The notes under the pieces: generated by a model
Seen by the model: the letters and a program-made list of their open reading frames with translations, nothing else
Database searches by the model: none
Told to the model about the DNA's origin: nothing
Program-made: the position numbers and the translations under genes
From: Candidatus Thorarchaeota archaeon
Lineage (GTDB): Archaea; Asgardarchaeota; Thorarchaeia; Thorarchaeales; Thorarchaeaceae
DNA: 64,000 nt
Reading direction: 5' to 3'
Assembly: GCA_003345595.1 (NCBI GenBank)
Contig: PRDI01000075.1
Coordinates: 1 to 64,000 of the forward strand
In this document: in pieces, positions 34,492 through 43,175 of the stretch
How positions within the stretch are numbered: position 1 is the first letter of the stretch
Layout: every line of letters begins with the position of its first letter

Positions 34492-35637
34492 ATGAGCGAA
34501 AACCTAGGCAGAACACACCTCTACGATTGGCACAAGTCACACGGAGATGTAATCCCATTTGCAGGCTGGGAGATGCCCGTTCGATACACGGACATCCGTG
34601 AGGAGCATATGGCTGTAAGAAAGTCCGTTGGCATATTCGACACCACACATATGTTTCGCTTTCTCATAAGTGGTCCTCAAGCACCCGATTTGCTGCAGAC
34701 TGTCACTACAAACAGCATCTCCAAACTGGGGATGAATGAAGGGCACTACTCGACTTGTCTTAATGAAAAGGCAGGGATTCATGACGACCTCATGATATAC
34801 AGAATTGGTGAGCAGAAGTACATCTGGATAACTAACGCATCAAATGGTCCAAAGATCAAGGCGCACCTAGCAGCACATGCCAAGCAGTTCAAGGTCAGTG
34901 TCGAGGACAAGTCACGAGACATTGTGATGATAGCAGTACAGGGACCACAGGCATTGACGCTGCTATCAAAGATGGCTGGAGAGGACCTCAGAAAGCTTGC
35001 CCGGTTTAGCTGTAATCCCATTAGGTTTGCGGGTCGCGACTGTTACTTATGTCGTACGGGCTATACAGGAGAGGAAGGCGGAGAGATACTGCTACTGGAC
35101 ACGCCGTTTAGTGAGGCTGGAAAGAAGAAGGCTATCTCATTCTGGGAAGAGATACTCAGACAGGGAAAGGACCTTGATGTGAAGCCCTGCGGGCTCGGCG
35201 CCAGAGACTCGACAAGACTTGAGGCCGGATTCGTACTTTACGGACACGAGCTCAACGAGGAGATTACTCCACTTGAGGCTCGGATTTCCTATGCAGTCAA
35301 GTTCAAGGTCGAGCCGCACTACATAGGCTACGATGCACTGCTGAAGCAGAAGCAGGAGGGTGTCACTAGAACACGTATTGGACTGCTGATGATAGACAAA
35401 GGTGTTCCACGTGAGCAATACCCCATCATGCTTGGCAACCAGCAGATAGGGGCCGTGACAAGCGGCGGCATGTCGCCTGTGCTCGACTGTGGTATTGCGT
35501 TGGCCCTCGTCAAAGCCGATGCCGTGAAGGAAGGTGACACTGTTGAAGTGGACATAAAGGGGCGACTACGAAAGGCCCGAGTGACAGGCTGGCCCTTTTA
35601 CAATCCTGACGAGTACGGGGAGAACAGAACCCATTGA
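34492..35637 (+). CDS. gcvT: Glycine cleavage system T protein (aminomethyltransferase)
   Basis: A 381-residue folate-dependent enzyme that releases ammonia from the aminomethyl group on H protein and makes methylene-tetrahydrofolate. YDWHKSHGDVIPFAGWEMPV, DLMIYRIG and RTGYTGEEGGEI are family motifs. GATAAAACC upstream of 34450 could serve as a TATA element for either this gene or folP on the other strand. gcvH follows 57 bases later; the P protein genes are not in the window. Confidence 0.95.
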   Translation: MSENLGRTHLYDWHKSHGDVIPFAGWEMPVRYTDIREEHMAVRKSVGIFDTTHMFRFLISGPQAPDLLQTVTTNSISKLGMNEGHYSTCLNEKAGIHDDLMIYRIGEQKYIWITNASNGPKIKAHLAAHAKQFKVSVEDKSRDIVMIAVQGPQALTLLSKMAGEDLRKLARFSCNPIRFAGRDCYLCRTGYTGEEGGEILLLDTPFSEAGKKKAISFWEEILRQGKDLDVKPCGLGARDSTRLEAGFVLYGHELNEEITPLEARISYAVKFKVEPHYIGYDALLKQKQEGVTRTRIGLLMIDKGVPREQYPIMLGNQQIGAVTSGGMSPVLDCGIALALVKADAVKEGDTVEVDIKGRLRKARVTGWPFYNPDEYGENRTH

Positions 35638-35694
35638 TACACAAATTAATTAAAGGGTTCTCGTTCCCACAGCAGGAACAGAAGGTGCGCGTAG

Positions 35695-36108
35695 ATGTCG
35701 AAAGGCACTTCCAAGGCAACCAAAGTCATCGATGGTCTATACTACACGAAGGAACACGAATGGGCTAGGGTTGAGGGCGACCTAGTAGTAGTTGGAATCA
35801 CCGACTATGCTCAGCACGCTCTCCACGAGATTACCTTTGTTGAGATCATGCAGTCCGGCACAACTCTCAACGCCGGCGAGGAATGTGGCCTCGTTGAGTC
35901 GATGAAAGCCTCTTCGGATGTCTTCTCGCCAGTTTCTGGTCAGATAGTTGAGGTCAATACGTCGCTCGAAGACTCTCCTGAAACTGTGAACGAGGATCCG
36001 TACGGAAAAGGTTGGATGTACAAGATACGCCCCTCGAATCTCAAGGCGGACCTGAAGAAGCTCATGGACAGCAAGGCCTATGCCTCCTTTGTCGCTTCCA
36101 AGACTTAG
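35695..36108 (+). CDS. gcvH: Glycine cleavage system H protein
   Basis: A 137-residue lipoyl carrier protein. The lipoylated lysine is Lys71 in LVESMKASSDVFSPVSG. KEHEWARVEGDLVVVGITDYAQHAL is the N-terminal signature. AATTAATTAAAG between gcvT and gcvH is a possible internal promoter, so H may also be made independently. A lipoate attachment enzyme is not in the window. Confidence 0.96.
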   Translation: MSKGTSKATKVIDGLYYTKEHEWARVEGDLVVVGITDYAQHALHEITFVEIMQSGTTLNAGEECGLVESMKASSDVFSPVSGQIVEVNTSLEDSPETVNEDPYGKGWMYKIRPSNLKADLKKLMDSKAYASFVASKT

Positions 36109-36328
36109 GCAGAGAGTCAGTGCCGCATCGGCAGGGAGAGTCTGCCTTCAGAGGTAGAAGGTCTCGTGACCCGGTAAGTCCTTTGGATGTTGACTGAAGA
36201 CTCTTGCATCCGATTCCAAGTTGTCGTATGGATGACTGGAGCCGTACAATCGATTTACGAACAGCAACCTTTTTAGCGTATCCAAGAATCGCTCGGCCGG
36301 ATGCGCCCTTAATCGGAGACGTCACTCT

Positions 36329-39121
36329 ATGCCGAGCCTGAGTCACTTCAAAAGATCCGCTAGCAGGTTCCTTCATCAAGTCTTTCACAAACCAAAAGCA
36401 AAGATATCTCGAGGATCGGTCCTTCTCATCGTTGCTCTTTGTATCATAGTCGTTTCTGCTATAGCGGTTCGTCTAGAGCCACTGCTCGACTCACAACCGA
36501 TTGTCCATGAGTTTGACTCGTGGTATCAGCTTAGAGTGACTCAGTATATTGCTGCAAATGGATATGCATCATTCTTCAGCTGGTACGACCACATGAGTTG
36601 GGTGCCCTTCGGTCGCGACATAGCGGTCTCAACCTACATTGGTGTGCCGTTCACAGCCGCCACATTCTACTTTCTTCTTAATGGAATAGGTATCAGCGTG
36701 GATTTGGTGGTTGTCTGCATCATGATGGCTGGGTTCATGGGCGGCTTCGCGACACTGGCCACATTCTTTCTGGGGAAGGAGTTGTCGAACAAGTCAGTCG
36801 GACTCCTGAGCGCTCTCTTCGTGGCACTCATGCCTGCGTATATTCAGAGGACAACAGCCGGCTTTTTTGACAACGAGTCTATAGGCGTCTTTGCCATTGT
36901 GATTACCCTCCTCTTCTTCATGCGCTCTCTGAAGAGGGGTTCTCTGCCCTCTGCAGTGGCCGCAGGCCTATCTCTAGGCTATCTACAACTGTCTTGGGGA
37001 GCAGCAGACTTTCTTACGGACCTGTTTGCTCTCTATGCGTTCTTCATGTTAGTCACAGGTCGATACAGTAGTCGTCTTCTCTCAAGCTACTTGATCACGT
37101 TGAGCTTGGGTCTCTTCATTGCAAATCTGCTGCCTCGTAACAGTTTCCTGAACTCGGGGGCACTCACTTCTCTCACATTCCTTGCTCCGGTAGGGGTGGG
37201 TGTCTTGCTTGCAGGCTATGAGGTCTGGTTGCGGGTTTCAAAGTACCGTGAGGCCACAGCAGGTGCACTGGCTCCTCATATGAAGCCAATCTTGCTAGGG
37301 ATAATCGCTCCAGTCCTTGGTGTGACGGCCTATTCCGTATTTGCAGCTGGTCAAAACCTGCAGATTTCAACACTCACTTCTAACCCCATAACTTTCGTCG
37401 GTGGTAAGTTTCTCGCTGTCATTAACCCCTTCTATCGACTTGACCAGCGTATCTTCGCATCGGTAGCCGAGCATCTCCCTGCTCCCTGGGCGAGTTTCTA
37501 TCAGACGCTGATTGTGCTGATATTCTTCTTCCCGGTTGGAATGTACTTCCTGTTCAAGAGGGGCCGCGATGAAGACTGGTTGGTAGTCCTCTTTGGAGTC
37601 ACTGCAGTGTACTTCACGGGTAGTATGATCCGTCTTGGCCTGATCCTAGCACCCGCAGTTGCACTACTTGCTGCTGTCGCCGTGAACGGTGTCTTGACGC
37701 CATTCGCAAGGGTTGTTTCTCAGAAGTCCGTTTTCGAACGTCGCAGGTTTCGAATCAGCTCGTCCCTTACTTCAGAACACACGATTGCTGTCTTTACGCT
37801 CATAGGACTGCTGCTTTCGGTCAATGTCTATCTTGGAGTTCAGTACGCTGTCCAAGTAGGTGCTCCTGAGTTCGCGCCCTCAAAGCTCAGTGACACGAGC
37901 CAGTTTCTCGACTGGCAGACTGCAATGACATACGTCCGTAATGTCGTTCCCAAATCGGCAACAATAGCCAGCTGGTGGGACTATGGATACTGGATAACGT
38001 GTGCTGGCGCGGGACGGTCGATTGTAGACAATGCCACCTTCAATGCCACCCAGATAGCTCTTATGGGCTATGCCCTGATGGCTCTCAATCTCACTGAGTC
38101 ACTGAAGACCTTCAAGCTGTGGAATGCATCACATGTACTGGTATACTGGGGACACGAGCTCTCGTTCTTTGGTGGGGACGAAGGAAAGTGGCCCTGGATG
38201 GTCCGCATAGCTGAAGACTATCTCGGGTCGTCAGTCATAGATGACCGTACGTACCTCGGGGACAATCTTGCGACCACGAATACAATCGAGACTGACTACA
38301 CCCTCGATCCTTTCTACTCCTCGACCCTGTATAGACTGATGTCATACGGTGAACCACTCACCTCAACCGAAGCCGATGAGTGGGGTCTGCCGAGTGGAAG
38401 GAAATCGGTTGACTTCTATCAACCTCAAGGATACAGTTCTCCAATCAGTTATACGGGCGACACGAGATGGACCTCTCATATGCCTATCGACCTACACGGG
38501 GCGTTCAAGGGCCCCTACTATAGCTCAGACTATGGCACAGTCAAAATCTACGAGATCGACTACACCATGTATGAGCAGTATCTCAATAGGACTGCCGCTC
38601 AGTGGGCCCCCAAGGAGGGCACATTGACTGGTGTCAAAGCCGACGGCGTTCTCTCTGCCAGTGAGAAGGCCTTCCAGAGCTTCGATGGAGTTCTTGGAGG
38701 CGGCTTTGATGCCAAAGTCTACGTACAGGCCAACTCCACACAACTGTACTTTGGTCTTGAGATGGATGATTACCAAGTCGGCAATGACGCCTTCGGCATA
38801 CAGATTGCGCCGCTGGGCCCGGTCACGGCATCAGACATCCGCATAGTGAACTATGCAGGCCATCAGTTCTATGACGGTCATATTGACTACAACGGTGATT
38901 GGGCCTTCGACTCAAGTGGGGCCAATGCAACGTTGTTTGGAACAGGAGAGAACGTCACCGAGCTGATATTTCCGCTCAACTCTCTCGATCCTCAGGACCT
39001 GAACCTGAAACCGGGAATGAACTATCAGATACGGCTGCTGTTCTGGGACAATGTTGACTCAGGAGAACCGACACTCGCGACCGATTGGCGAACCATCTGG
39101 GTGCCTGTGAGCTTGTACTGA
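36329..39121 (+). CDS. aglB: Oligosaccharyltransferase AglB (STT3 homologue)
   Basis: A 930-residue membrane enzyme that moves a glycan from a dolichol carrier to Asn-x-Ser/Thr. The N-terminal half has about a dozen membrane spans with the acidic loop motif HEFDSWYQLRVTQYI. The catalytic signature WWDYGYW is near residue 550, followed by a soluble domain ending in beta-rich segments. CTTTTTAG near 36269 is a likely TATA box. The preceding 220 bases (36109-36328) hold no gene that I see. The OST3/OSTC-like protein nearby may be its partner. Confidence 0.94.
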   Translation: MPSLSHFKRSASRFLHQVFHKPKAKISRGSVLLIVALCIIVVSAIAVRLEPLLDSQPIVHEFDSWYQLRVTQYIAANGYASFFSWYDHMSWVPFGRDIAVSTYIGVPFTAATFYFLLNGIGISVDLVVVCIMMAGFMGGFATLATFFLGKELSNKSVGLLSALFVALMPAYIQRTTAGFFDNESIGVFAIVITLLFFMRSLKRGSLPSAVAAGLSLGYLQLSWGAADFLTDLFALYAFFMLVTGRYSSRLLSSYLITLSLGLFIANLLPRNSFLNSGALTSLTFLAPVGVGVLLAGYEVWLRVSKYREATAGALAPHMKPILLGIIAPVLGVTAYSVFAAGQNLQISTLTSNPITFVGGKFLAVINPFYRLDQRIFASVAEHLPAPWASFYQTLIVLIFFFPVGMYFLFKRGRDEDWLVVLFGVTAVYFTGSMIRLGLILAPAVALLAAVAVNGVLTPFARVVSQKSVFERRRFRISSSLTSEHTIAVFTLIGLLLSVNVYLGVQYAVQVGAPEFAPSKLSDTSQFLDWQTAMTYVRNVVPKSATIASWWDYGYWITCAGAGRSIVDNATFNATQIALMGYALMALNLTESLKTFKLWNASHVLVYWGHELSFFGGDEGKWPWMVRIAEDYLGSSVIDDRTYLGDNLATTNTIETDYTLDPFYSSTLYRLMSYGEPLTSTEADEWGLPSGRKSVDFYQPQGYSSPISYTGDTRWTSHMPIDLHGAFKGPYYSSDYGTVKIYEIDYTMYEQYLNRTAAQWAPKEGTLTGVKADGVLSASEKAFQSFDGVLGGGFDAKVYVQANSTQLYFGLEMDDYQVGNDAFGIQIAPLGPVTASDIRIVNYAGHQFYDGHIDYNGDWAFDSSGANATLFGTGENVTELIFPLNSLDPQDLNLKPGMNYQIRLLFWDNVDSGEPTLATDWRTIWVPVSLY

Positions 39122-39165
39122 AAGACATACTTGCAGTGGTCTGTTGAGCAATCAGTCGTCTACGG

Positions 39166-39411
39166 TCAGGACTCTCTGGTTTCAATACCCGTTTCAGTCG
39201 CCACTCTACGCGAACTTCTCTTCGCTCTTCGACGATAGTCCCCATACTTGTCTTCGATGGAAAACCTCGCAGGCTGAGGGTCCTTGACTCGTCCTCCACA
39301 GATCGGGCAGGTCTTGTCATGAAGAGTGTATTTGCCGCACGCAATGCACTTGAAGAGATGGGTCACGTCGGATGAACTCCTACTTCCGGCTGAGGCTGAC
39401 CGATCCTCCAT
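39166..39411 (-). CDS. nop10: Nop10, H/ACA ribonucleoprotein subunit
   Basis: The core HLFKCIACGKYTLHDKTCP and ICGGRVKDPQPARFSIEDKYG is the Nop10 zinc ribbon and linker that bind Cbf5 in pseudouridylation RNPs. The protein (81 residues) is longer than usual because of about 18 extra N-terminal residues, rich in Ser, and a basic tail. ATG 39411 is chosen; the gene overlaps the end of aIF2-alpha by 32 bases, the order aIF2-alpha-Nop10 being normal in archaea. Confidence 0.92.
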   Translation of the reverse strand: MEDRSASAGSRSSSDVTHLFKCIACGKYTLHDKTCPICGGRVKDPQPARFSIEDKYGDYRRRAKRSSRRVATETGIETRES

Positions 39412-40174
39412 TGCCCTCAACGCTCTTCTTGACGATACTCATGATGCTCTGAAGCAGATCTTCTGCGTCCTTGTATGTTGGACCAACGATATGGAGTTTG
39501 TAACGAGGAGCGCCCAAGGCATAGATTTCAACCGAGAGTCTCTTGTCGTCCTTTCCCTGCTCAAGCGCATCCGACAGAGCCCTCTTAATCACTTCTATTC
39601 CCGCTGGCCCGGGCACAACAACAGACAACTCACCGTCTATGTCTACTGAAGGTATCTCGATACGCACCTTTGCCAGGTCCGCTATCTGTTTCTTCAGCTT
39701 CTTGTCGGCATTCACTTCTTCCAAGGCTTCCGGGCCGCCCTCTGCCGCGCGTTCAAGTCCTTTGTAGATCTCTCCATACGCGTCCTCAAGAGGCCATCCC
39801 AGCTGCTCATAGATCTGGTCAAGTGTTATCCCGTTCTCGTTAGCCACACTCTCGAGGAGCTTCTCAGCTTTCTGGGCGCGTTTCCATTCGTTGTTCTTTG
39901 CCCTCTTCGCCTCTGCAGACACCCTTCTGAGGGAGCAGTCGATATGTTTCTTCTGTGTGTCTACCTGAAGCACTTTCACGACGGTTCTCATGTTTTCATG
40001 TATGTGGTTTCGAATGTTTCGCACCCATGTGCTGCTGATTTCAGAGATATGGATGAACCCCTCCTTGTCGCCATACTCTGGCAGTGTCACATAGGCTCCA
40101 TAAGATGCCACCTTTGTAGCGACAGCCACTGCATAGTCATCAGGCTGCGGCCACTCAGCGCGCTTCTTGACCAT
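39380..40174 (-). CDS. Translation initiation factor aIF2 subunit alpha
   Basis: A 264-residue protein. An N-terminal S1-type OB fold (VAVATKVASYGAYVTLPEYGDKEGFIHISEIS) is followed by a helical domain and a C-terminal alpha/beta domain (SVEIYALGAPRYKLHIVGPTY). The alpha subunit helps deliver initiator tRNA in the aIF2 ternary complex. It lies in an operon L44e-S27e-aIF2-alpha-Nop10, which is conserved in archaea. Confidence 0.96.
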   Translation of the reverse strand: MVKKRAEWPQPDDYAVAVATKVASYGAYVTLPEYGDKEGFIHISEISSTWVRNIRNHIHENMRTVVKVLQVDTQKKHIDCSLRRVSAEAKRAKNNEWKRAQKAEKLLESVANENGITLDQIYEQLGWPLEDAYGEIYKGLERAAEGGPEALEEVNADKKLKKQIADLAKVRIEIPSVDIDGELSVVVPGPAGIEVIKRALSDALEQGKDDKRLSVEIYALGAPRYKLHIVGPTYKDAEDLLQSIMSIVKKSVEGNGGSVSLSRK

Positions 40175-40214
40175 GTATCACTGCCCTCCCAATCAAGTCA
40201 TGACGTGATGGCAT

Positions 40215-40424
40215 CTACTGAAGGGACTCGACTTCCCTAGCATTGGTTTCAAGTCTGGCTTTTCCACCGCTTGGCTTCGCCAATACCTTTCCACACTTCA
40301 GACACTTGACTTCGGTTGATGCATAAGCGAAGATGATTTGTTCGTTTTCGCAGTCCAGACATTTCACTTTCAGGAACCGCGACTTGGGTTGCTGAACAAT
40401 CTCTCGTCTGGCCAATACCGTCAC
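40215..40424 (-). CDS. rps27e: Ribosomal protein S27e
   Basis: A zinc-ribbon protein of the small subunit, up to 69 residues. FLKVKCLDCENEQIIF and EVKCLKCGKVLAKPSGGKA give the CxxC...CxxC site. The frame opens with GTG at 40424; a TTG three codons later is equally possible. TTATAA near 40519 may be a promoter for this gene in addition to read-through from L44e. Confidence 0.94.
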   Translation of the reverse strand: MTVLARREIVQQPKSRFLKVKCLDCENEQIIFAYASTEVKCLKCGKVLAKPSGGKARLETNAREVESLQ

Positions 40425-40608
40425 CGCTCTAATTCAAACATAATCGTCGCCGCAGTTGGGAAAACGATGCCCGACTTTGGGACTTGTTAGGGCCGGGTTG
40501 AGCTTTCATTATAACTCTATCGACACAACGTCGAACTTCCGCCTCAAGAAACCATGAATGCACATCTCACCGAATGAGTATCGGAATGAGATCTTGCTGT
40601 TGGCTGGT

Positions 40609-40890
40609 CTATGCACGAACAACCTCAAGTTTCTTCAGTCTCATGCCCTTGGTCATGAAGACGAATCCACAGACCTTGCACTTGTAATTGAGTGCAGTCT
40701 TCTTGGTTGTCTTGGCAAACTTGTGTTGGATTGGCTTTGGAAAAGAACCGTAGCCTTTCGTCTTTCTGACCAGTCTTCGCTTGCCCTGCGCCATTGTCCG
40801 GTCTTGTCCCTTCTTGTAGGTTGATATGGTGTGTTCTGTATATTTGTGGCATTTGGGACAGTATTTGTTCATCGACCCCTTGATGTTCAT
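40609..40890 (-). CDS. rpl44e: Ribosomal protein L44e
   Basis: A 93-residue large-subunit protein near the E site. NKYCPKCHKYTEHTISTYKKG and LNYKCKVCGFVFMTKGMRLKK are the zinc-binding ends. ATG 40890 is chosen because the spacing to YCPKC matches the family. TTTATAAC (40936-40943) on this strand is its TATA box. It starts the S27e-aIF2-alpha-Nop10 gene series. Confidence 0.95.
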   Translation of the reverse strand: MNIKGSMNKYCPKCHKYTEHTISTYKKGQDRTMAQGKRRLVRKTKGYGSFPKPIQHKFAKTTKKTALNYKCKVCGFVFMTKGMRLKKLEVVRA

Positions 40891-40935
40891 CTCAGAATCA
40901 CCGGCGTTCGGGCCGTCGGAAACGGCTGTGAGTTG

Positions 40936-40943
40936 TTTATAAC
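40936..40943 (-). promoter_or_regulatory. TATA box of the L44e operon
   Basis: GTTATAAA on the minus strand, about 46 bases before the L44e ATG. Confidence 0.55.
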
Positions 40944-40980
40944 CGTTGGGGCGCGTCGCATCCTCTTCTGAGTATTGCGA

Positions 40981-41160
40981 CTACAGAATATGAGCTATAA
41001 TGGTGGCGACTACAAGTATGGATGCGAATACCACGACCACCGTCGGGCCTATCTTCACACCTGGAGTCTCGTCTTCAAAGAACCTGATCAGCCCTGCACC
41101 ACCTGAGGGCATCGGTCCTTCACCCTTCTTGCTCTTGCGCTTCTTGGCGGTCTTCGGCAT
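40981..41160 (-). CDS. Protein translocase subunit Sec61-beta (SecG-type)
   Basis: A short gene of 59 codons. It starts with a basic stretch (PKTAKKRKSKKGEGP), then SGGAGLIRFFEDETPGVKIG, the hallmark of archaeal/eukaryotic Sec61-beta, and one C-terminal membrane span. It is a tail-anchored subunit of the SecYE channel. CCTTTTAATTC at 41199-41209 contains its TATA box about 40 bases upstream. Confidence 0.95.
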   Translation of the reverse strand: MPKTAKKRKSKKGEGPMPSGGAGLIRFFEDETPGVKIGPTVVVVFASILVVATIIAHIL

Positions 41161-41198
41161 CCTTTTGCCTCCTCGGTTGAGGACCCAGCTAGTCCTGA

Positions 41199-41209
41199 CC
41201 TTTTAATTC
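41199..41209 (-). promoter_or_regulatory. TATA box of the Sec61-beta gene
   Basis: GAATTAAAAGG on the minus strand, 39 bases before the ATG at 41160. Confidence 0.55.
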
Positions 41210-41247
41210 TTTTGACGCATCCAGCTAAAACGTGTAGGCCGGAGCCG

Positions 41248-41544
41248 CTACGGCTCTTGCACACATTCACAAGGAGCCTTATGGCATCGAGAGCATACAC
41301 CGTTATACTTACTTCGCAGGGCAGTTGAGAGATCGATGTCAAGAAGATTGGCCAGTGAACACAGCCACGCAAAGACATCTGCCATCTCGTCAGAAACTTC
41401 GTTTCGACCTTTATGTCTGAGAACCGCGTCGCTGAGCTCGGCAAGTTCCTGCATTGTCCTCAACAGGGTTCTGTCGACTCCTCTCGCTTTGTCTCTCTGG
41501 TAGTAGATAAGGCGCATGAGTTCCTGTGCTTCTCTAATATCCAT
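41248..41544 (-). CDS. MazG-like nucleotide pyrophosphohydrolase
   Basis: A 98-residue all-helical protein. MQELAELSDAVLRH and VSDEMADVFAWLCSLAN carry the ExxE and ExxD metal-binding motifs of the MazG superfamily, which hydrolyses nucleoside triphosphates to monophosphates. A Cys-rich tail (GVCSRCHKAPCEC) may bind zinc. It follows glyA by 28 bases on the same strand. Confidence 0.87.
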   Translation of the reverse strand: MDIREAQELMRLIYYQRDKARGVDRTLLRTMQELAELSDAVLRHKGRNEVSDEMADVFAWLCSLANLLDIDLSTALRSKYNGVCSRCHKAPCECVQEP

Positions 41545-41572
41545 CGAAATTCCACTCGGGAGTCAATGTGTG

Positions 41573-42904
41573 CTACTTGAATCTCAGATGAGCATAGGCA
41601 GGTGTTACAGTGTCGAAGGCGAAGTGGACCTTCTGGTAGCTCTTTCTGAAGGCCTCAACCTCGGCAGATATCTTCTTGACGTTCTCGCCCTTCACAACAA
41701 CACGGTGCATGAATTCTGCAATGGTGTCCATTTCAGATTCCTTCATGCCTAGCCTAGTCATCTCACTGGTCCCCAGGCGAATACCACCCGGTTTCTTATA
41801 ATCGCGTCCCATCTTCTTATCCCAAGGCAGGAGGTTGCGATTGATGATTATGTTCGCTTTCTCAAGTTCTTCTTCGACAGTCCGTCCATTCTTCATCGGA
41901 GTGTCTGATACATCGATGAGTATCGTATGCGATTCCGTGAAGCCCTTGTGGGCTGCTACGACCTTCCAACCTTTGTCGTAGAGTGCCTGTGCAAGCGCTT
42001 TCGCGTTCTTAATGATCTGGTCCGCATACTGTTCCCCGAACTCCGTCATCTCAGCTAGTGCAACGGCAAGTCCGGCCACATTGTGTAGATGGTGGTTACT
42101 CATCATGGCAGGGAATGCCGCCTGCTTGACCTTCTCAGCGTATTCGGCCTTCGAGAGGACCATACCGTGCTGTGGCCCCGGCATTGTCTTGTGCGTTGAT
42201 GCAGTCACAATGTCTGCGCCTTCTCTCAGAGGGTCCTGAAACCGTCCTGCAGCAATGAGCCCAGAAACATGTGCAGAATCGTAACCGATGTGCATACCAT
42301 ACTCATCAGCAACTTCACGGAACTCTTTCACTGGGTGAGGAAAAGGGAAGACACTCCCTCCGAAGAGCAGAAACTCCGTGTGCTTTCCTTCTGCTTCTAG
42401 GCTTCTGATTTCCTTGATGCTAGCATCGACATCGATGTTGAACTCCTTCTCGTCGAAAGCGTAGTTGCGGACCTTGTGTCCCCTTACCGCCCCCGCGGTA
42501 CCGCCAAGGTCTCCTCTGGCGTGAGAGATATGGCCACCATGTGCAATGGACAGGGCAACCATCCTGGCGCCTGGCTCCATCATGGCAGTGTACATCATCA
42601 GGTTGGCGACCACTCCAGACACTGGACGCACGTCAGCAAACTCGGCTCTAAACAGCTTCTTCGCCAAGTCGATACAGATCAACTCGACTTGGTCGATGTA
42701 CACACATCCGGCATACACTCGTTCACCCGGCCATCCTTCTGCGTAGCGGTCTCTGAAGTCACAGACTATTGCTGATCTTACAGCAGGCGACGACACATTT
42801 TCCGATGCGATCAGATTGATAGTCTTGGTCATCCAGTCATCGTGTTGCTCTATGAGACTGAACACCTTGTCATACAGCTTTTTGTGCTCACTCAATTTCT
42901 GCAC
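41573..42904 (-). CDS. glyA: Serine hydroxymethyltransferase
   Basis: A 443-residue PLP enzyme interconverting serine and glycine with a folate-type one-carbon carrier. INLIASENVSSPAVR near the start and the PLP lysine in TASTHKTMPGPQHG (about Lys237) are diagnostic. The family in archaea may use methanopterin instead; folP, gcvT and gcvH in this window argue for a tetrahydrofolate-type carrier. CATATAAC near 42950 is the TATA box. Confidence 0.95.
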   Translation of the reverse strand: MQKLSEHKKLYDKVFSLIEQHDDWMTKTINLIASENVSSPAVRSAIVCDFRDRYAEGWPGERVYAGCVYIDQVELICIDLAKKLFRAEFADVRPVSGVVANLMMYTAMMEPGARMVALSIAHGGHISHARGDLGGTAGAVRGHKVRNYAFDEKEFNIDVDASIKEIRSLEAEGKHTEFLLFGGSVFPFPHPVKEFREVADEYGMHIGYDSAHVSGLIAAGRFQDPLREGADIVTASTHKTMPGPQHGMVLSKAEYAEKVKQAAFPAMMSNHHLHNVAGLAVALAEMTEFGEQYADQIIKNAKALAQALYDKGWKVVAAHKGFTESHTILIDVSDTPMKNGRTVEEELEKANIIINRNLLPWDKKMGRDYKKPGGIRLGTSEMTRLGMKESEMDTIAEFMHRVVVKGENVKKISAEVEAFRKSYQKVHFAFDTVTPAYAHLRFK

Positions 42905-42948
42905 TTCCAGTCTGGAGTGGTGGTCCTGAAGTCGGAGAGCCTCCCTTC

Positions 42949-43000
42949 GTTATATGACTTGCGTCAACACAGATTGGCGTAGAACCGGAATCTCTATAAA
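42949..43000. promoter_or_regulatory. Divergent promoters of glyA and tRNA-Lys
   Basis: GTTATATGA (42949-42957) contains the minus-strand TATA box for glyA, 45 bases before its ATG. CTATAAA (42994-43000) is the plus-strand TATA box for tRNA-Lys, 27 bases before its 5' end. Confidence 0.6.
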
Positions 43001-43064
43001 CTGAAGCTGGGCTCCGGGCGTTTTGTGGGCCAGTGGCTAAGCCAGGTATAGCGACAGGCTCTTA

Positions 43065-43097
43065 CGTTTCTCAGTGGCCCCGCTGGGAGATGGAGAT
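43065..43097 (+). other. tRNA-Lys intron 1 (position 37/38)
   Basis: About 33 bases between A37 (43064) and A38 (43098), at the canonical archaeal position. It contains a GC-rich imperfect hairpin built on TCTCAG and CTGGGAGA. Confidence 0.8.
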
Positions 43098-43118
43098 ACC
43101 TGTTGGTCGGGGGTTCGA

Positions 43119-43149
43119 AAACCCCCCATATTCCATGGGGCGATCGACT
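43119..43149 (+). other. tRNA-Lys intron 2, inside the T-loop
   Basis: About 31 bases following TTCGA of the T-loop. It holds a hairpin CCCCAT/ATGGGG with loop ATTCC. TCGA of the loop can pair with TCGA near the 3' end, with AAA and CTA as flanking bulges, similar to a splice-site motif. Because of repeated A residues the insertion may be at 58/59 or 59/60 (one-base shift). Confidence 0.75.
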
Positions 43150-43175
43150 ATCCCCCCTGGCCCGCCATTTACTTC

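Larger units (their letters stand above)
43027..43167 (+). tRNA. tRNA-Lys(CTT) with two introns
   Basis: The acceptor GGGCCAG pairs with CTGGCCC (43157-43163), followed by G73 and encoded CCA. The D arm is GCTA/TAGC. The anticodon stem ACAGG/CCTGT holds a loop that becomes CTCTTAA after removal of about 33 bases at 37/38, giving anticodon CTT. The T stem GGGGG (43109-43113) pairs with CCCCC (43152-43156), and the T-loop becomes TTCGAAT after removal of about 31 bases. The mature tRNA is 77 bases and agrees with archaeal tRNA-Lys, including discriminator G. A TATA box lies 27 bases upstream. Confidence 0.9.

Noticed and set aside
36109-36328. Possible gene or structured RNA before aglB
   Set aside because: Apart from a small GGCAG/CTGCC hairpin and a TATA-like CTTTTTAG, nothing coding or tRNA-like is visible.
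43109-43126. GGGGG-TTCGAAAA-CCCCC as the complete T-arm of tRNA-Lys
   Set aside because: The loop would have eight bases, and the acceptor strand would not follow the T stem. The intron model gives a normal 7-base loop and a continuous acceptor.
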